A DNA stretch of 64,000 bases from Saturnia japonica (GCA_033032175.1 CM065306.1:11054001-11118000); one strand, 5' to 3'; counted from the first letter of the stretch, positions 11,948 to 23,518 are shown. The notes: generated by a model not told the origin, from the sequence alone. Numbers and translations: made by a program.

Positions 11948-13195
11948 CGAGGGAAGGTCCGGTCCAAAATGTCGTGGAATGGAAGGGTTTTAAATAAAAT
12001 GATGAATACATTTATTAGATCTATGAATTAATTTTTGTAAACCATCGTAAAAATATTTTTTATCTTTTGCCTCAATATGAGCCAAAATTGCCTCTACCCC
12101 ATTGTCGTCGAAAAATTTCCTTCCCTTTGTCTTTTTTAAAATTGGGAAACAAATAAAAATCACTTGGGGCCAGATTTGGACTGTAGGGTGGGTAGACTAG
12201 TGATTCGAAGCCACGCGTGTGCAATGCGTTGGTCAATATTCCTCGACGTTTTTCCTTGATGGCCTCCTTTAATTTTTCTAGTATCATTGCGTAGTATTCT
12301 TCTGTTATGGTCCTTCCATTTTCTTTGAAATCAATCAGTATATTATCCTCTCACAATCCCAAAACACAATAGCCATCAACTTTCGAGCCGACTCCGACAC
12401 TTTGATATTCTTTGGCGGTGGTGTCCCCTTTTTATGCCATTGCATGCACTCTTGTTTGGACTCAGGCTCAAAATGGTGAACCCATGTTTCATCTCCGGTA
12501 AAAACCCACTCCAAAATCTGTGCACAACTCCAAAAATTGTTTCTACGCATCGCCACGCTGGTGGTACTGAAGCGGCGGCGTGAGCATCCTCGTTACCACT
12601 GCACTGACTGACCGACTGACTTTTGTCATAACCAGGAGGTCATGTAGGATTCGCAAAATGGTGGTATCTGATAGTCCAAATAATGCAGATAACTGTTTTT
12701 TCTTCAAACGGATATCCTCCAGTACAATTTTTTCCATGATGTCTGATGAGGTCTTCAACCGACTCCCGAACATGTTTAAAAAGACCATGCCACTTGTAAA
12801 TCATTGATTTACTAGCGCACTGTTCCCCATAAACGGTCATAACGGTTCAAAATGTTCTGAGCGTTCTTTCCTTGCTTGGTTAGGAATTTTATCACAGCAC
12901 GGTGTTCAATTTTCTCCATAGTTTCAGTTTTCTACCAGATTGACTTGTTTAGCAGGCGAGTGTTCGTAAACGAATGACGCAATAGGTTTTTTTTTCTGAG
13001 TGACTATATTGTCAGCCTTAGGAGCCTTGGAGCCTCTGACGGCTTCTACAGCTTCACCGGACTTGATTTATGACGCAATAGGGCTGAATATCAATTTATA
13101 TACTAATGATGAGTCCCCAATTAGTATGACACTAAGCGAGCGCCCCTATCCCCACTGCACCCCCTCCATTCCATGAACTTTTGGACCTCCCAGCG
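11948..13195 (-). mobile_element. Mariner element, TA target duplication, dead
   Basis: It is flanked by TA on both sides. The ends CGAGGGAAGGTCC... and, on the other strand, CGCTGGGAGGTCC... share AGGTCC, CAAAA and ATGGAATGGA as imperfect terminal inverted repeats. The 1248-bp length is normal for mariner. It sits inside the terminal region of the cecropia-type fragment (target ...GGTACATA / TACTTCGAATG...). An 80-bp poly(T)-headed insertion with 13-bp repeats lies near 12975-13086. Confidence 0.8.
11990..12919 (-). pseudogene. Mariner transposase relic
   Basis: Joined frames read MEKIEHRAVIKFLTKQGKN at the start, then QLSALFGLSDTTILRILHD, FTGDETWVHHFEPESKQ (first catalytic Asp) and YPPYSPNLAPSDFYLFPNF (third Asp), ending HHFI-stop at 11990. 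The segment that should carry the second Asp is deleted between KEKRRGILTN and LHTRGFESLV. Several frameshifts are present, so it is inactive. Confidence 0.8.
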
Positions 13196-13943
13196 TACTT
13201 CGAATGATTAAATGTATAATTTTTTTTTGTTTTACTCACTTTTCTTTATAAAACGCTAATTTCATATGTAAGGACCTACTACATATATAACCTAACACCT
13301 TACTGTATTTTGTAATTTGTATTTCAAATAAAAATTGCTAAAATACTGTATTTTGTATTTTAAATACATGAGAGATTTTTGTAATTTTAATTTTAATTAA
13401 ACAAAGTATGTATTTTGCCCAGCTTTGCCTACTACCCTATTATCATCTATTAATATTACTGCCTACTTTCTAAGCGGCCAGTACAAATCAAGGATTGAAG
13501 GAACTTAGTATACTCGCCTTACGTAAAAATCAAATATTGATAGTATGTGATATCAATTTCTATAAATATATTGTAATATTGTTTTTACATATTTTCACTA
13601 CACATACTGCCGGTGTAGTTTTGATTGCCGATTTTTATAGTACGCCGACGTTGAAGCGTCAGCGAAAGACAATAATTAATCTATGAGAGTATTGTTTGAA
13701 TTTTTATTTTACGGACGCCACGGTATAAAAAGTAGCGGTAGCGATTGAGTTATACTAATGTAATCATTCTATTATGAATATAACTCAAGATATCTGTAGT
13801 TACTAATTTGATAGGATTAGTAATTATTACGTCCGAGTCCTTTTTGGAGTGATAACTTATTCTAAGAGGGTAAACCGCTTTGTAACGTAGCGCGTTACTG
13901 CGCCATTAGCAGTAGCATAGTTTCAGTCAATTCATAAAACATT

Positions 13944-14060
13944 CTCATAGCCTAGCGGTGCTGAGCGTGACTGCCGTAGATTAATATGAATGTTACTGCT
14001 TTGGCCGGAGTCTCCTTACGTTCAAATCCTCGCCGGCTTCCCTTTTTCTCTTTCATTGGG
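13944..14060 (+). mobile_element. tRNA-derived SINE head
   Basis: TAGCCTAGCGGT (13948-13959) fits a Pol III A box and GTTCAAATCC (14020-14029) a B box. The spacing is longer than in a tRNA and no cloverleaf forms, so this is a SINE promoter, not a tRNA gene. Confidence 0.5.
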
Positions 14061-14344
14061 GTTTTGTTTATTTTTATTTTTGATTAGTTTAAGTTAGGTA
14101 TCACTTTTGTCGAGCGTCCCGAGACTCACACTTCTTTTGATTACGAATGAATTATGAATGATAATTTATAATAGAAAGTTTCGATTAAGTAAATCATTCA
14201 TATACGCCAACCTCTAATAAAAGAGTTGCATAAACTGGCAGATCGGGTTTGAGCTAAAGGCTTTGTTTGTCATGATCTTGGTCTGGGTTCCAAACTTAGC
14301 GGGTTTCCCCAAGTTTAGAGTGTTTTTTTAATACTACTTAAGAA

Positions 14345-14500
14345 TACAAATAAGCATACGGCCCACTCGTCTGATCGTAATTGGATACCTTAGCCTATGC
14401 ACACTTGCAATATCATAGGTATCACTACCGCGTTGCCGACCTTGAACTCCCGACCCAAAGGAGCTCTGGAAACTCTAATCCCTGCGATGTTCTGTTGGAT
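14345..14500 (+). repeat. Lepidopteran dispersed repeat (CATACGGCCCACT type)
   Basis: CATACGGCCCACTCGTCTGA, then TAGCCTATGCACACTTGCAA and TATCACTACCGCGTTGCCG, match a phrase order I recognise from many lepidopteran genomes, probably a LINE/SINE 3' region. Confidence 0.45.
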
Positions 14501-14570
14501 AGAGGTATTCTATCAAGTCTTTACATATGAAATTAGCGGTTTTTATGGTAAAAGTAAAATGAAAAAATAT

Positions 14571-14636
14571 GAAATTATATATTTAATCAATCGAAGTATG
14601 TTGGTACATACTTCGATTGATTAAATATATAATTTC
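14571..14636. repeat. Perfect palindrome, 31-bp arms, 4-bp spacer
   Basis: GAAATTATATATTTAATCAA... (14571-14601) is the exact reverse complement of 14606-14636. The same sequence forms the end of the adjacent cecropia-type mariner (a diverged copy is at 13197-13230), so the palindrome is an inverted duplication of that terminus. Confidence 0.85.
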
Positions 14637-15790
14637 ATTTTTTTTTAACAATGGAATCAAATAACTACCTTTGAAATGACGAAAGTTCATAGATAATATT
14701 GGGAAGCAAGAATCAATAAAATCTTTGTAGGTAGTTTGGACAGCCTCATCGGAAATGAATTTATTTTCCTTGCAAGAAATTGTCCAAATTCCGAATAAAC
14801 TGGTAATCTGTTGGAGCAATGTCTGAGGAATATGGTGAGTTTCGTAGATATTCCAACCACAATTCCTCTAATCTAGCGACCGTCGGTCGTAAAGTATGGG
14901 GTCTAGCGTTGTTCTGAAGCAGCAGTGGGCTTGGGATATTGACCAGTCTTGGTTGTTTGACGGCTAGCTTTTCCATCATGGTTTGCAATTGTTGGCAATA
15001 CAGATCAGTCGTTATCGTGTGGCAGATCTTACGAAGCTGTAGTGTATGACACTGGCACTGGCTCACCAAACGCTCACCAGTAACTTTTTCTGAGATGACT
15101 TTCACTTGGGACAGGATATGGCCAGTTCTCATGGGTTCAACCACTGTGATGAGCGTTTCCGATTGTCGTAAACGATCCATTTTTCTTCACAAGTAACAAT
15201 ACAATTAAAAATTCCTTCGTTATTATGACGGTTGAGTAATGTAATGCAGAACTCAATAGGTATTTGTTGGCGTGCTTCAGTCAATTCATGCAGTACCCAT
15301 TTATCGAGCTTTTTCACTTTTCCTGATTTTTTTAAGTGATTTTTTTTTTATCACTAACACCGAAGCCTGCCTCTAACTCTGATGTGGTTTGCGAATGATC
15401 CGCTTCAATGATCACATTTGATTCTTCATTTTCAACTAGGGTCTCCGGCTGTCCACGGGGTTTGTTTCGTAGGTCAAAATTTCCAGAACGAAAATGTTGG
15501 AACCAAAAACTTACCGTGTTTTCTTTTACAGTAGATTTCCCATACACATCATTATCAAGCTGATTCTGCAGCGCTGATGCCATAATGGAACTTATATTCG
15601 TAAATAAGGCAATATTTGAAATTTTTTATTTTGTAAAAAGAACGATGTCAAAGAAAAATAAATGAATCACTAAATTTGGAATAAATTAGAATTTGGAATA
15701 TCTAACCAGACGCCTGATATTTGAGATCAAAGTGACCAGTTCAACAAAACGCCAATTTTATATGTAAGGACTTAATATTAATGAAGCTGC
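14637..15790 (-). mobile_element. Cecropia-type mariner copy, dead
   Basis: It carries the transposase relic at 14640-15583. Its 3' terminal sequence ends in the palindrome at 14571-14636. The probable 5' end near 15735-15790 contains AATTTTATATGTAAGGACTT, a motif that recurs at 13243-13270. Confidence 0.6.
14640..15583 (-). pseudogene. SETMAR/cecropia-type mariner transposase relic
   Basis: The N-terminal helix-turn-helix parts read STVKENTVSFWFQHFRSGNF and NKPRGQPETLVENEES. Catalytic segments follow: IVTCEEKWIVYDNRKRSSQ (first Asp changed to Glu), LLLQNNARPHTLRPT (second Asp changed to Asn) and SDIAPTDYQFIRNLDNF (third Asp kept). Frames are broken between 15332 and 15317, near 15130-15180 and near 14800. 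Two altered catalytic residues plus frameshifts mean it is inactive. Confidence 0.8.
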
Positions 15791-16324
15791 CCCAATTACA
15801 GATAAACTTGATATTTTTACTGCTGAACAAAATTAATCATACGTACTTAGTACAAATACAATTTAATTGTATGCTTATAATAGTTAGAGGTAAAATATAT
15901 TAAAATTAATATACGTACTAAATAAATTTAAATGAAACATTTCTACAAATTTTACAGAAATTAAAACTTTAATCATTTTTGTTGATCTGTCAATTGGATC
16001 TATCGGGTGTCTACTGTCTATTTTTATCAGATCACACGTCAAACAACTATGAAATAGATAAACGCTCCATTTCGGTGAGTTAAGTTGAACCAAGTTTAAC
16101 TAGTTTATCGTAGTCTTCAGAATCGCAATTTAACGTGTTATTTAACCAATGGTGATATTGAACAGATAACCTACAGTTAAAAGTACCTCAGAAACCCGCC
16201 ATTAGTAAACAAGTGTGATGGGATTTTTAAGAGTTTTATATTTTAGAGATATTTACAGGGACTTTTTGATTTTTTATATTTATTTTTTATTAAGAATATT
16301 ACCCCAGTTTATACGTTCATATTA
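15791..16324. other. AT-rich DNA, nothing recognised
   Basis: No coding pattern or pairable terminal repeat was seen. Confidence 0.35.
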
Positions 16325-16690
16325 ATTACTAACTGTGCCCCACGACTTCCCCCGTGTTAATTTTATCCGACAAATACCGCAACGCCAACGCACCCGTGTA
16401 GCCTATCATAATTGTTCTTCCCAAAAGTAGAAATTATTTTATGTTTTCATTATCTCTAAAACTTTGCGTCCAAATAGCATGCTATCAAGAGCAAAATTTA
16501 ACTTCATAAAATTGTCTTTCTGATGAAGTAACTTTTGTTCGTAAGTACTAATGTGCCATGTCTGAAAATAATGTTTATAAATAACTATCACTTCACTTTT
16601 AACAATTGTTATTCACAAAATAGCTTATTGTGGCTTATATATAAGAGATAGGCATACGCCATCACTGACTTTGAAAAGTGAAGTGAAAGT
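16325..16690 (-). mobile_element. Helitron-like non-autonomous repeat, minus orientation
   Basis: The stretch TTAATTTTATCCGACAAATA, CATAATTGTT, TTTGCGTCCAAATAGCAT and ATAATGTTTATAAAT is the reverse complement of phrases at 58730-59010. The end AACTGTGCCCCACGACTTCC reverses to a GGGGCACAGTT terminus like the other copies. Confidence 0.5.
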
Positions 16691-17748
16691 GATTTATGAA
16701 CATTATTTGCTAAAGAAATATATTTTGGATAGAACATTGTATTTACGCATCATTAACCATTATGCCAGAGCACGGAAAATTCAGTTCAGGATGGGTTCCT
16801 TTCACAACCTATAGAGTGGCAGTTACCGTACTAGCAACTTCGAAAGTATCATATTTCCCTATATTGGACTTCACCAATTTTTGCATCTAAAGAACCTATT
16901 TTTTTGCATCGTATTTTCATATAATTTGAAAATTTGCTATTGTACGAGTGCATGCAATTGTCGTAAAAGTACAATATGTACATACGTACGGTTGTAAACT
17001 CTACTTCTGCAAAAACCATCTCTGATATTGTAATTCAAATACAACGTATTTCATTTTGGTAATATTTACTGTTTTTTTGAAAAGTAGTTCTAGAAATTGA
17101 CTGTACTGTCTCTTTTAGATGACATACTCTCTCTTTTTAAAATCCCCTTTCTTTTAGCTCCCCTCGTTTAAAAATTGTAATTATTACATCAACAAATAAT
17201 GTAATGCATTATTCCTTCGAAATTTATAACAAATTATTGAAGACACTATTATTCTACTATCGGTTATCCTTAATTATTGTTAACAATTGCAATAATTGAC
17301 CGGCGTTACTGTTACGTGCATTTAAGCAAGCATTATATAGACCTTTAGGTCTGAAAGAGAGCCTTTCACGTTTCTTACACTCAACATTACGGTGTGAATT
17401 TCAATTTTTCTGAATTTACGATAAAAATCTCTGCCTATGTCATTGCCACAATTAAGATGAATCTAACGACAACTAATATGCTTAAACCCTTCTAGCCGTT
17501 TAGGCTACAGAGCGTGCCAAAGGAATAGAAATGGAAAAATATAACCCTCTCTTATCGCGATTAGCTAAGAACAGAAATGTTACGTCGCATGTGTTTCTAT
17601 AATTTTTATGACGCAGTAAATTTCTAATACATATTATTTGATATGTACTTTATAATTTATGCCTCTGTAGTTTTACTTTTCTTACAGCTTAATAGCTCTG
17701 TTATCTATTTGCCAAGTTACTATACCTTCTGATAGAAAATCAATAGAA
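16691..17748. other. AT-rich DNA left of the hAT element
   Basis: No gene was recognised. The last 8 bases before 17757 are the left target duplication of the hAT element. Confidence 0.35.
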
Positions 17749-17928
17749 CAGAGAAGCAGTAGCGTAGCTAGCATAGGTGGCACTCAGGGCGGTTTTTATA
17801 TGTGTCACCCCAAAACACAATCGAAACTGTTAAAATAAAAAAAGTTATAATCATTTACGTTTTATTAAAATACGAGTACCTATTACAAATATTTGATTAT
17901 TATATGAAACAAATTACTTTGTTAAAAA

Positions 17929-20900
17929 TTAAAATTTCTTTCTTCTAGCTTTGACACTAGCGAACTCCAAAATCACGTCCTCAAAATTTATATTTTGTGT
18001 TGCTTCATGTTCTATCGTTAAAATACCAAGATTGTTTAATCTGGTTTCAGTCATTGTAGACCGCAAGTAATTTTTAATTTATTTTAATTTGCTGAAACTT
18101 CTCTCACATGAAGCAACTGATGCACATATTGTTATAAATAACTTTAGTGCGACCGTTAGATTCGGAAGAGATTCTGTAAAATCCCATTCCACAATAAATT
18201 TCAAAAAGTCCAGTGTCACCCAATTAGAGACAGTAATATTAGCCGCTTTTAAATGTCTTCTCAATCTTGGTATTTCTAAAAGGAGTTCTGTTTCTGATAC
18301 TTCATCGTAAAGGTTAGTAAATTTTGATATAGCAAATTTTAACTGTTCAGTGTTTGCCGAAAGCAAGGTCTTTGACTGTACAACCTCAAACAATGCAGCT
18401 ACGTCGATAATGGACTTTACTCTTGTTTCAAGTTCAATATTGAATCTGTCAAGACATTCTAACATGTCTTTTTGAAGTTCTGCTCTAAGTGTAAGTCCAG
18501 CATCGGTGGACGATGCATGCATGAAATGTGACCGGGCATGCGTTTCTTGCTACGAATCGTCGTTCCATCGAAATGTTGTATTTTTCGGATTTTTGTACAG
18601 AAAAATCTATTGCCTCTTCTGCTAGATGCAACCGTTTCTCTCCAATGAATAGACGAAGGTCTTCTAGTTTTATGATTATTTCATCAACACATAAACTTTT
18701 ACTTTGTAACGCAATCTGAGCATTGTTCACTTCCCTTAGCACATCATTCCAAAAGAAAAGAAAACGAAGAAATGAGAAATTGCACACAGCAGGCATAAGA
18801 TTTTGTGCAGCACCTCTAGTTTCTAAATTTACGTCTTGGTCACATAGTTCCTCAACTGCTGATAGTATCCCATCAAAATTTTCAGCCAATACTTTTAGTG
18901 CATCATAATGAGTACTCCAGCGCGTTGTCAAAAGTCTTTTAACAGATGCTTTGCTGTGATTGAGGAGCACTTCCCAACGGCTTGTGGAAGTTGAAAAAAA
19001 GTTTTAAATATTGTTTCCACTGCTCCGAAAAATGTAACACAAGTCACATTTTATGCGAACGAATGTTGGCGGCATAAATTAATTGAATGATCTATAAAAC
19101 CAATAAAAATTGCTTTATTGGTTTTTTCTTTTATAATAGCTTGCACTCCTCCGTGTATACCACTCATAACTGCAGCATTATCATAACCTTGAGAATGACA
19201 CATCATAATATCTAAGCCATCGTTTTCAAGCTTCTTTAGTATTTCAGCGCTTAAATCAGCTGCTTTTTTTCCATGTAAAGGAAAGAATCCTAAGAAAACT
19301 TCTTTGACTTCTACTTTTCTATTATTAATTTTTACATAACGAATCACTTCAGACATTTGATCGACATGTGAAACGTCAGGTGTGCTATCAAACATGATTC
19401 CGAAATATTTGGCCGATTTCATTTCGTTAACAAGCTGTAAAATGGGCGTGCGTCTGCCCGTTACAAAATGTGCTACGTCAACAATATAGAGCGGGACCGC
19501 GCATCGAGAGCGCAAACGCGACAGAAATGATTCCCTCGAACTCTGTATAACCGACGGCGGAATACACGCTACGGTAAACAGCTGTTTGGAAACCAGTGCG
19601 TGCGAGCCCTCTCGCTACGTGTGACCGACCCTGCTCACACCCGAAACTACTAGGCGTGAAGAGGGCGAAACATTATGGTACACACGCAGTGAGGTGCCTT
19701 CGTGTAGGCGTGGCGCTGACGTAGCACGGGAGCGGAGAGGACTGGGTCGCTGGCTGGTTGAACACTTGAAGACACAATGACACACAGGTACCACAATAAA
19801 AATTCGCTGTATTCTTCTCAAGATACTATAACTCTTCTCAATATACAATAATTTTTCTTAATACTATTATCTTCTTAGTACTGTTTCTTCCAGTCTTGAT
19901 TCTTGAGTCTTGAGTCTTCAATTTGTGGCACCTGTGTGTACCGGTAGGCCCCGACGGCTAGACTTTTATCTCACTGTTAGAGCGGGACGGAGCGATAGCG
20001 TCTATCTCTCTACTGCTCTAGCATTACCAAATATGTTCATGGCCCGCTAACCGCGGTGACGCGTTGCGGCTGCACTATTGCTGTCCCTATCTACGTTATT
20101 ATTATTATTTCTACATAATGTTTAATAAATCGTTAATATCTCTAAATATACTTATAAAATCACTAAAAAATTTGTCTTGTGTTATTATGGACATAAATAC
20201 CTATATAAAAACACTAATTGCAACATTAAAGGTTGATAAACATCGTAAATATAATGCAATAAACATTACAACCTTAAATGGCCTAAAAACACGTTATGTA
20301 CATTATAAACCACACATAGCAGGCTAACTATCCTATACAACATTAAACATTACATATAACTGTTATAAAACACAGATTATTGATGAGACATAAGTTCAAT
20401 ACTTTAAGAGAGTATTTCTACGATATTATAAGCGTTTTTACAAGTTAGTTACTATTCTTATATACCTACAAGTTGCAATATTACATTCAAAACATCAAAT
20501 CGACGATCGTGTATACAAATTCTTAGTCCCTACAACTTATATCTACAATTATGATTTTTATCATCACGCTTAGCCCTACGTGTCGCTAACAAGCTGACAT
20601 TTAACATTTATGAACTCATTTTGTATTTCAGGCGATAAATATGTTACTTTAGGTGATTTTTCCTGCTCCAAATATAGTATATGTTCTTTGTGTACTGCAT
20701 CATACTTTGACAACAGTTTAACTAGTTCTAAGAAATTACCTTTATTAGATGACCCTTGGGTTTCATCATGTCCACGAAACGCTAGGTTTTGTTTAGCTAA
20801 AAACAGTGTTATATCTAATAATGTAGATAAAAGATTTTTCCACTTCTGTTTTTCCGTATTCATTAATTTCAAGGTTGCATCATCTATTGTGGTATGAGAT

Positions 20901-21639
20901 TTTAATCTCATTTCCAAAGTTTTCCACTTTTCGAAATTTTCTAAATGTTCACATGAAGTTTCATGGTCCAATACTTTAGGATTTAGTTTCCACCACTTCT
21001 GAAATCCAGTTGTAAATGTTGTTTGTATGTTACTGACAGCAAATAAACGACAGCAAAAACAGTACAGGTTATTTGATATAGGAGAAAATACCATCCATGA
21101 TCGTAGAATTTTTTCACCACTAGGCATCTGTTTATAAAACCATTCCTGTAAAGATGACGAGAATCACCTTTAATCTTTGAACCTTGACGAGATACAGTAG
21201 GAAACGGTCCTTCTTTGTTCTGGAAATGTTCACTGCCCTTTTTTATTATGTCAATGCGAACATTATCAGGTACCGGTAAACTCCAATGTGAAACATCTCT
21301 CAAGTGTTGAACTGATTCTTCGAAGCTAATGCTATCTCCGAAAGTAGCATTAACGGCGTCATATTCATTATTTATTTTGATTCCATCAAGGTCCTAGGTC
21401 GCCTTCATTGATTCTGTATTGTCGATGTTGCTATCTGAATGTGACTCTCCAAGATGTGAATCATAACTGTCATCAGCAGGAGACTCGGGTACTTTACTTG
21501 AACTTTGGCCGCTATCTGCTTTTGTGACATATTTGAAAAGAGAACTGGACATGCTCTGAATTTCATCCATTTTAGCTTTTTTGGCTTTTCTCTGTTGAAA
21601 CCCGCTTTCTCTTTTCGAAGTACGATTTCCCCGAAGCAT
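17929..21639 (-). pseudogene. hAT transposase relic (ZMYM1-like), interrupted
   Basis: Order on the minus strand: start at 21639 (MLRGNRTSKRES); an in-frame stop after MKAT at 21394; the TTF-type zinc-finger region HWSLPVPDNVRIDI; a frameshift near 21165; then LQEWFYKQMPSGEKILRSW, NNLYCFCCRLF and HETSCEHLENFEKW. The frame is cut after VKCQLV by the 1150-bp insert and resumes NEMKSAKYFGIMFDSTPDVS (RNase-H-like core), CHSQGYDNAAVMSG and DHSINLC. Stops and shifts follow near 19051, 19000 and 18510. The C-terminal dimerisation motif TICASVASCERSFSKLK is followed by a stop, then NYLRSTMTETRLNNLG to 17929. It is clearly dead. Confidence 0.9.
19438..20587. mobile_element. Unidentified 1150-bp insertion in the hAT transposase, 9-bp direct repeats
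   Basis: AACAAGCTG occurs at 19429-19437 and 20588-20596. Removing one copy plus the insert restores the hAT reading frame (...VKCQLV|NEMKSAKYF...), so the junctions are exact to within the repeat. The insert is GC-rich and repeat-poor at the left (GAGCGGGACCGCGC; a related GAGCGGGACGGAGCG at 19980) and AT-rich at the right. I found no ORF or clear terminal inverted repeat. If some repeat bases belong to the insert, it could begin TGT and end ACA like an LTR with a shorter duplication; otherwise a 9-bp duplication suggests a Mutator-like element. Confidence 0.75.
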
Positions 21640-22916
21640 ATTTCGTTCTGGGTATTCTAAAAAATGTTTTTAGTTAGTAAGTGATACGTTGATTTTATAA
21701 ACGAATTATAACAGTAAATAAACACCTACACGTTACGTAACTATCTTTGTGAAATATATTTTTATATAAATTAACAATCCTGCGTCTGGGTGTAAATTTG
21801 TATTTAAGTATTATTAAAAAAATACTAGTTAAATACTCCACCGTTGATTGTGATATCCGTGCCACGAGTGCTCAAGCTACTCATCTCGGAGCTAAATCAA
21901 CGTACGCGAAGTGTTATGATATGATTATGATTACTTTCAATCAAAAATTTAAACTTAATATGTTCCGTTTTTGTAAACAAATCCCATTGCTATTAGATCG
22001 GAAAATAATAAGTAAGTAAATAATAAATAAGTATATTATTTACAATTAAACATTATTACCTAAAGTATCATCGTAAAACGTGTAGAAATATAAATAAAAT
22101 CTTTTTACGCCAGCAAAGCCTTTAAAACCTATTTTAATAAATAAATACCTTTAGTAGATAGTAATACTTGCCCAGGCTAAACAAAAAAATATTACAGCAA
22201 TCCGTCTAAAATACCTTCTGTAGGTACCTATTTATCATTTAGGATGGTTGTGGCTCAATAATATAGTTTTAAAATACACAGTACTTAAAAGAGAATAAAA
22301 TAATTGAAGGGTTTTTCAAAATAATCTAAGATACTGCTATTATATACTAAATGAATTAAAAATGTAAGTATTAACTGTAATAACAAAAATACTTCACTTA
22401 CCTTGTTTATTTTCTTCAAGAATCGACTATATTAAATCGGTTTTTATACAAAAAATGTTGTTTATAATATCTAATAATTAACAAACACTTTGCACTAGAC
22501 GTTCACACGTTCACGTAAGAGAATATTGAAATGAATGCGGTCGGAAACAAAAGAAATGGCCCAATCCACAATACAAGTGACGAGCGCTATATCTAGGGAA
22601 TCCCCTGACTAGCGTTGGTTATACGCAAACGGGGTATTAAATTTTGGGGGAATCCTAGATAGATTGACAGTGTGCACATTGTTTTTTTTCTTCTAAATAT
22701 TAATTTATTATGCTCGTGGTACGATATCATAGTTACCTAGATAATTTTATTAGTGGCGGTTATGCTCTCTGCCATAGATTTACGATTTTTTATAGGTACA
22801 AAGAACTACAACTGATGGTCATAGTCGGGCTCGGGTGTCACCCCTTAACGGGTGACAACCGGGGTGGGCCGCCCCCGCCGCGCCGCCTTCCCCTTAGCTA
22901 CGCCACTGCAGAGAAG

Positions 22917-23518
22917 AACGCCGGAAGAAAGCAAATGTGACTCTCATAAAGCAATTTTTTTGTTTATCTAGTCAGAATACGTTTCTAATTACAAACTTTA
23001 AAAAATAGTAAAATTTTTGTATAAGTACGATGGTACTTTTATGGTTCTGAACATATATCCCCACCTGCCAAAGCTGCCTATACTAGAAATAAAAAAAAAA
23101 TTGAAGGTATAGGCAGGTCGCAAGTTTAAGTTGTTTGGGGAAAAGTTTTGTAATTGTATCATTTTGGGGAAATTTCAAAAATGTAATCTATAGACCCCGA
23201 GTGTCTTTCTCATTACTGTCATTAATATAAAGTATATTATGTATTTTATTTTTCTGTAAATTTAAAATAAATGCGGAAAATCGTTAAATAATAAACATTA
23301 TCTTATTATCTAATGTTTGTGGCATTTTCCGTTTTGTTAAAATTACCAGTATATTAGATGAAATATTTCTTGCTTTTAAATATATAAGTTCGTTAAGTGG
23401 TAATATTAACATAACCTTATCAAATAAAAAATTGTATTTTAAATAACTTGTATCATAATTTCCTGTATATCATGTTTTTGTGATATAAATTTCTTGTACT
23501 CTTTGTTGTTGTATCGAT
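22917..23518. other. SMG6 5' flank
   Basis: This AT-rich stretch lies between the hAT element and the SMG6 start codon. It should contain the 5' UTR and perhaps the promoter; no core motif is convincing. GGTATAGGCAGG and CCTGCCAAAGCTGCCTATAC near 23065-23120 form a small inverted repeat. Confidence 0.35.

Larger units (their letters stand above)
11434..13430. mobile_element. Inverted-repeat element (TTGGGCA ends), split by later mariner insertions
   Basis: The left end CAGGGTTGGGCAGTATTTTA and the right end ...GTATTTTGCCCAGCTTTG are inverted. Both arms are built of related phrases such as TATTTCAAATAC and ATTTTGTAATTTG. The arms occupy about 11434-11625 and 13300-13430; everything between is inserted mariner sequence. 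The CAG-start and TGGGCA ends suggest a hAT-type MITE; this is inference. Confidence 0.5.
17757..22908 (-). mobile_element. Complete hAT transposon (5152 bp) with 8-bp target duplication
   Basis: Target duplication CAGAGAAG lies at 17749-17756 and again at 22909-22916. The ends are inverted: CAGTAGCGTAGCTAGC at the left, and CAGTGGCGTAGCTAAG when the right end is read on the minus strand. The interior holds one hAT transposase gene of the ZMYM1-like type on the minus strand. An 1150-bp insertion (19438-20587) accounts for much of the excess length. 8-bp duplications and CAG-start ends are diagnostic of hAT elements. Confidence 0.93.

Noticed and set aside
18079..21639. A host ZMYM1-type gene
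   Set aside because: The coding relic lies within hAT terminal repeats with a target duplication and is full of stops and shifts, so it is the transposon's own gene.
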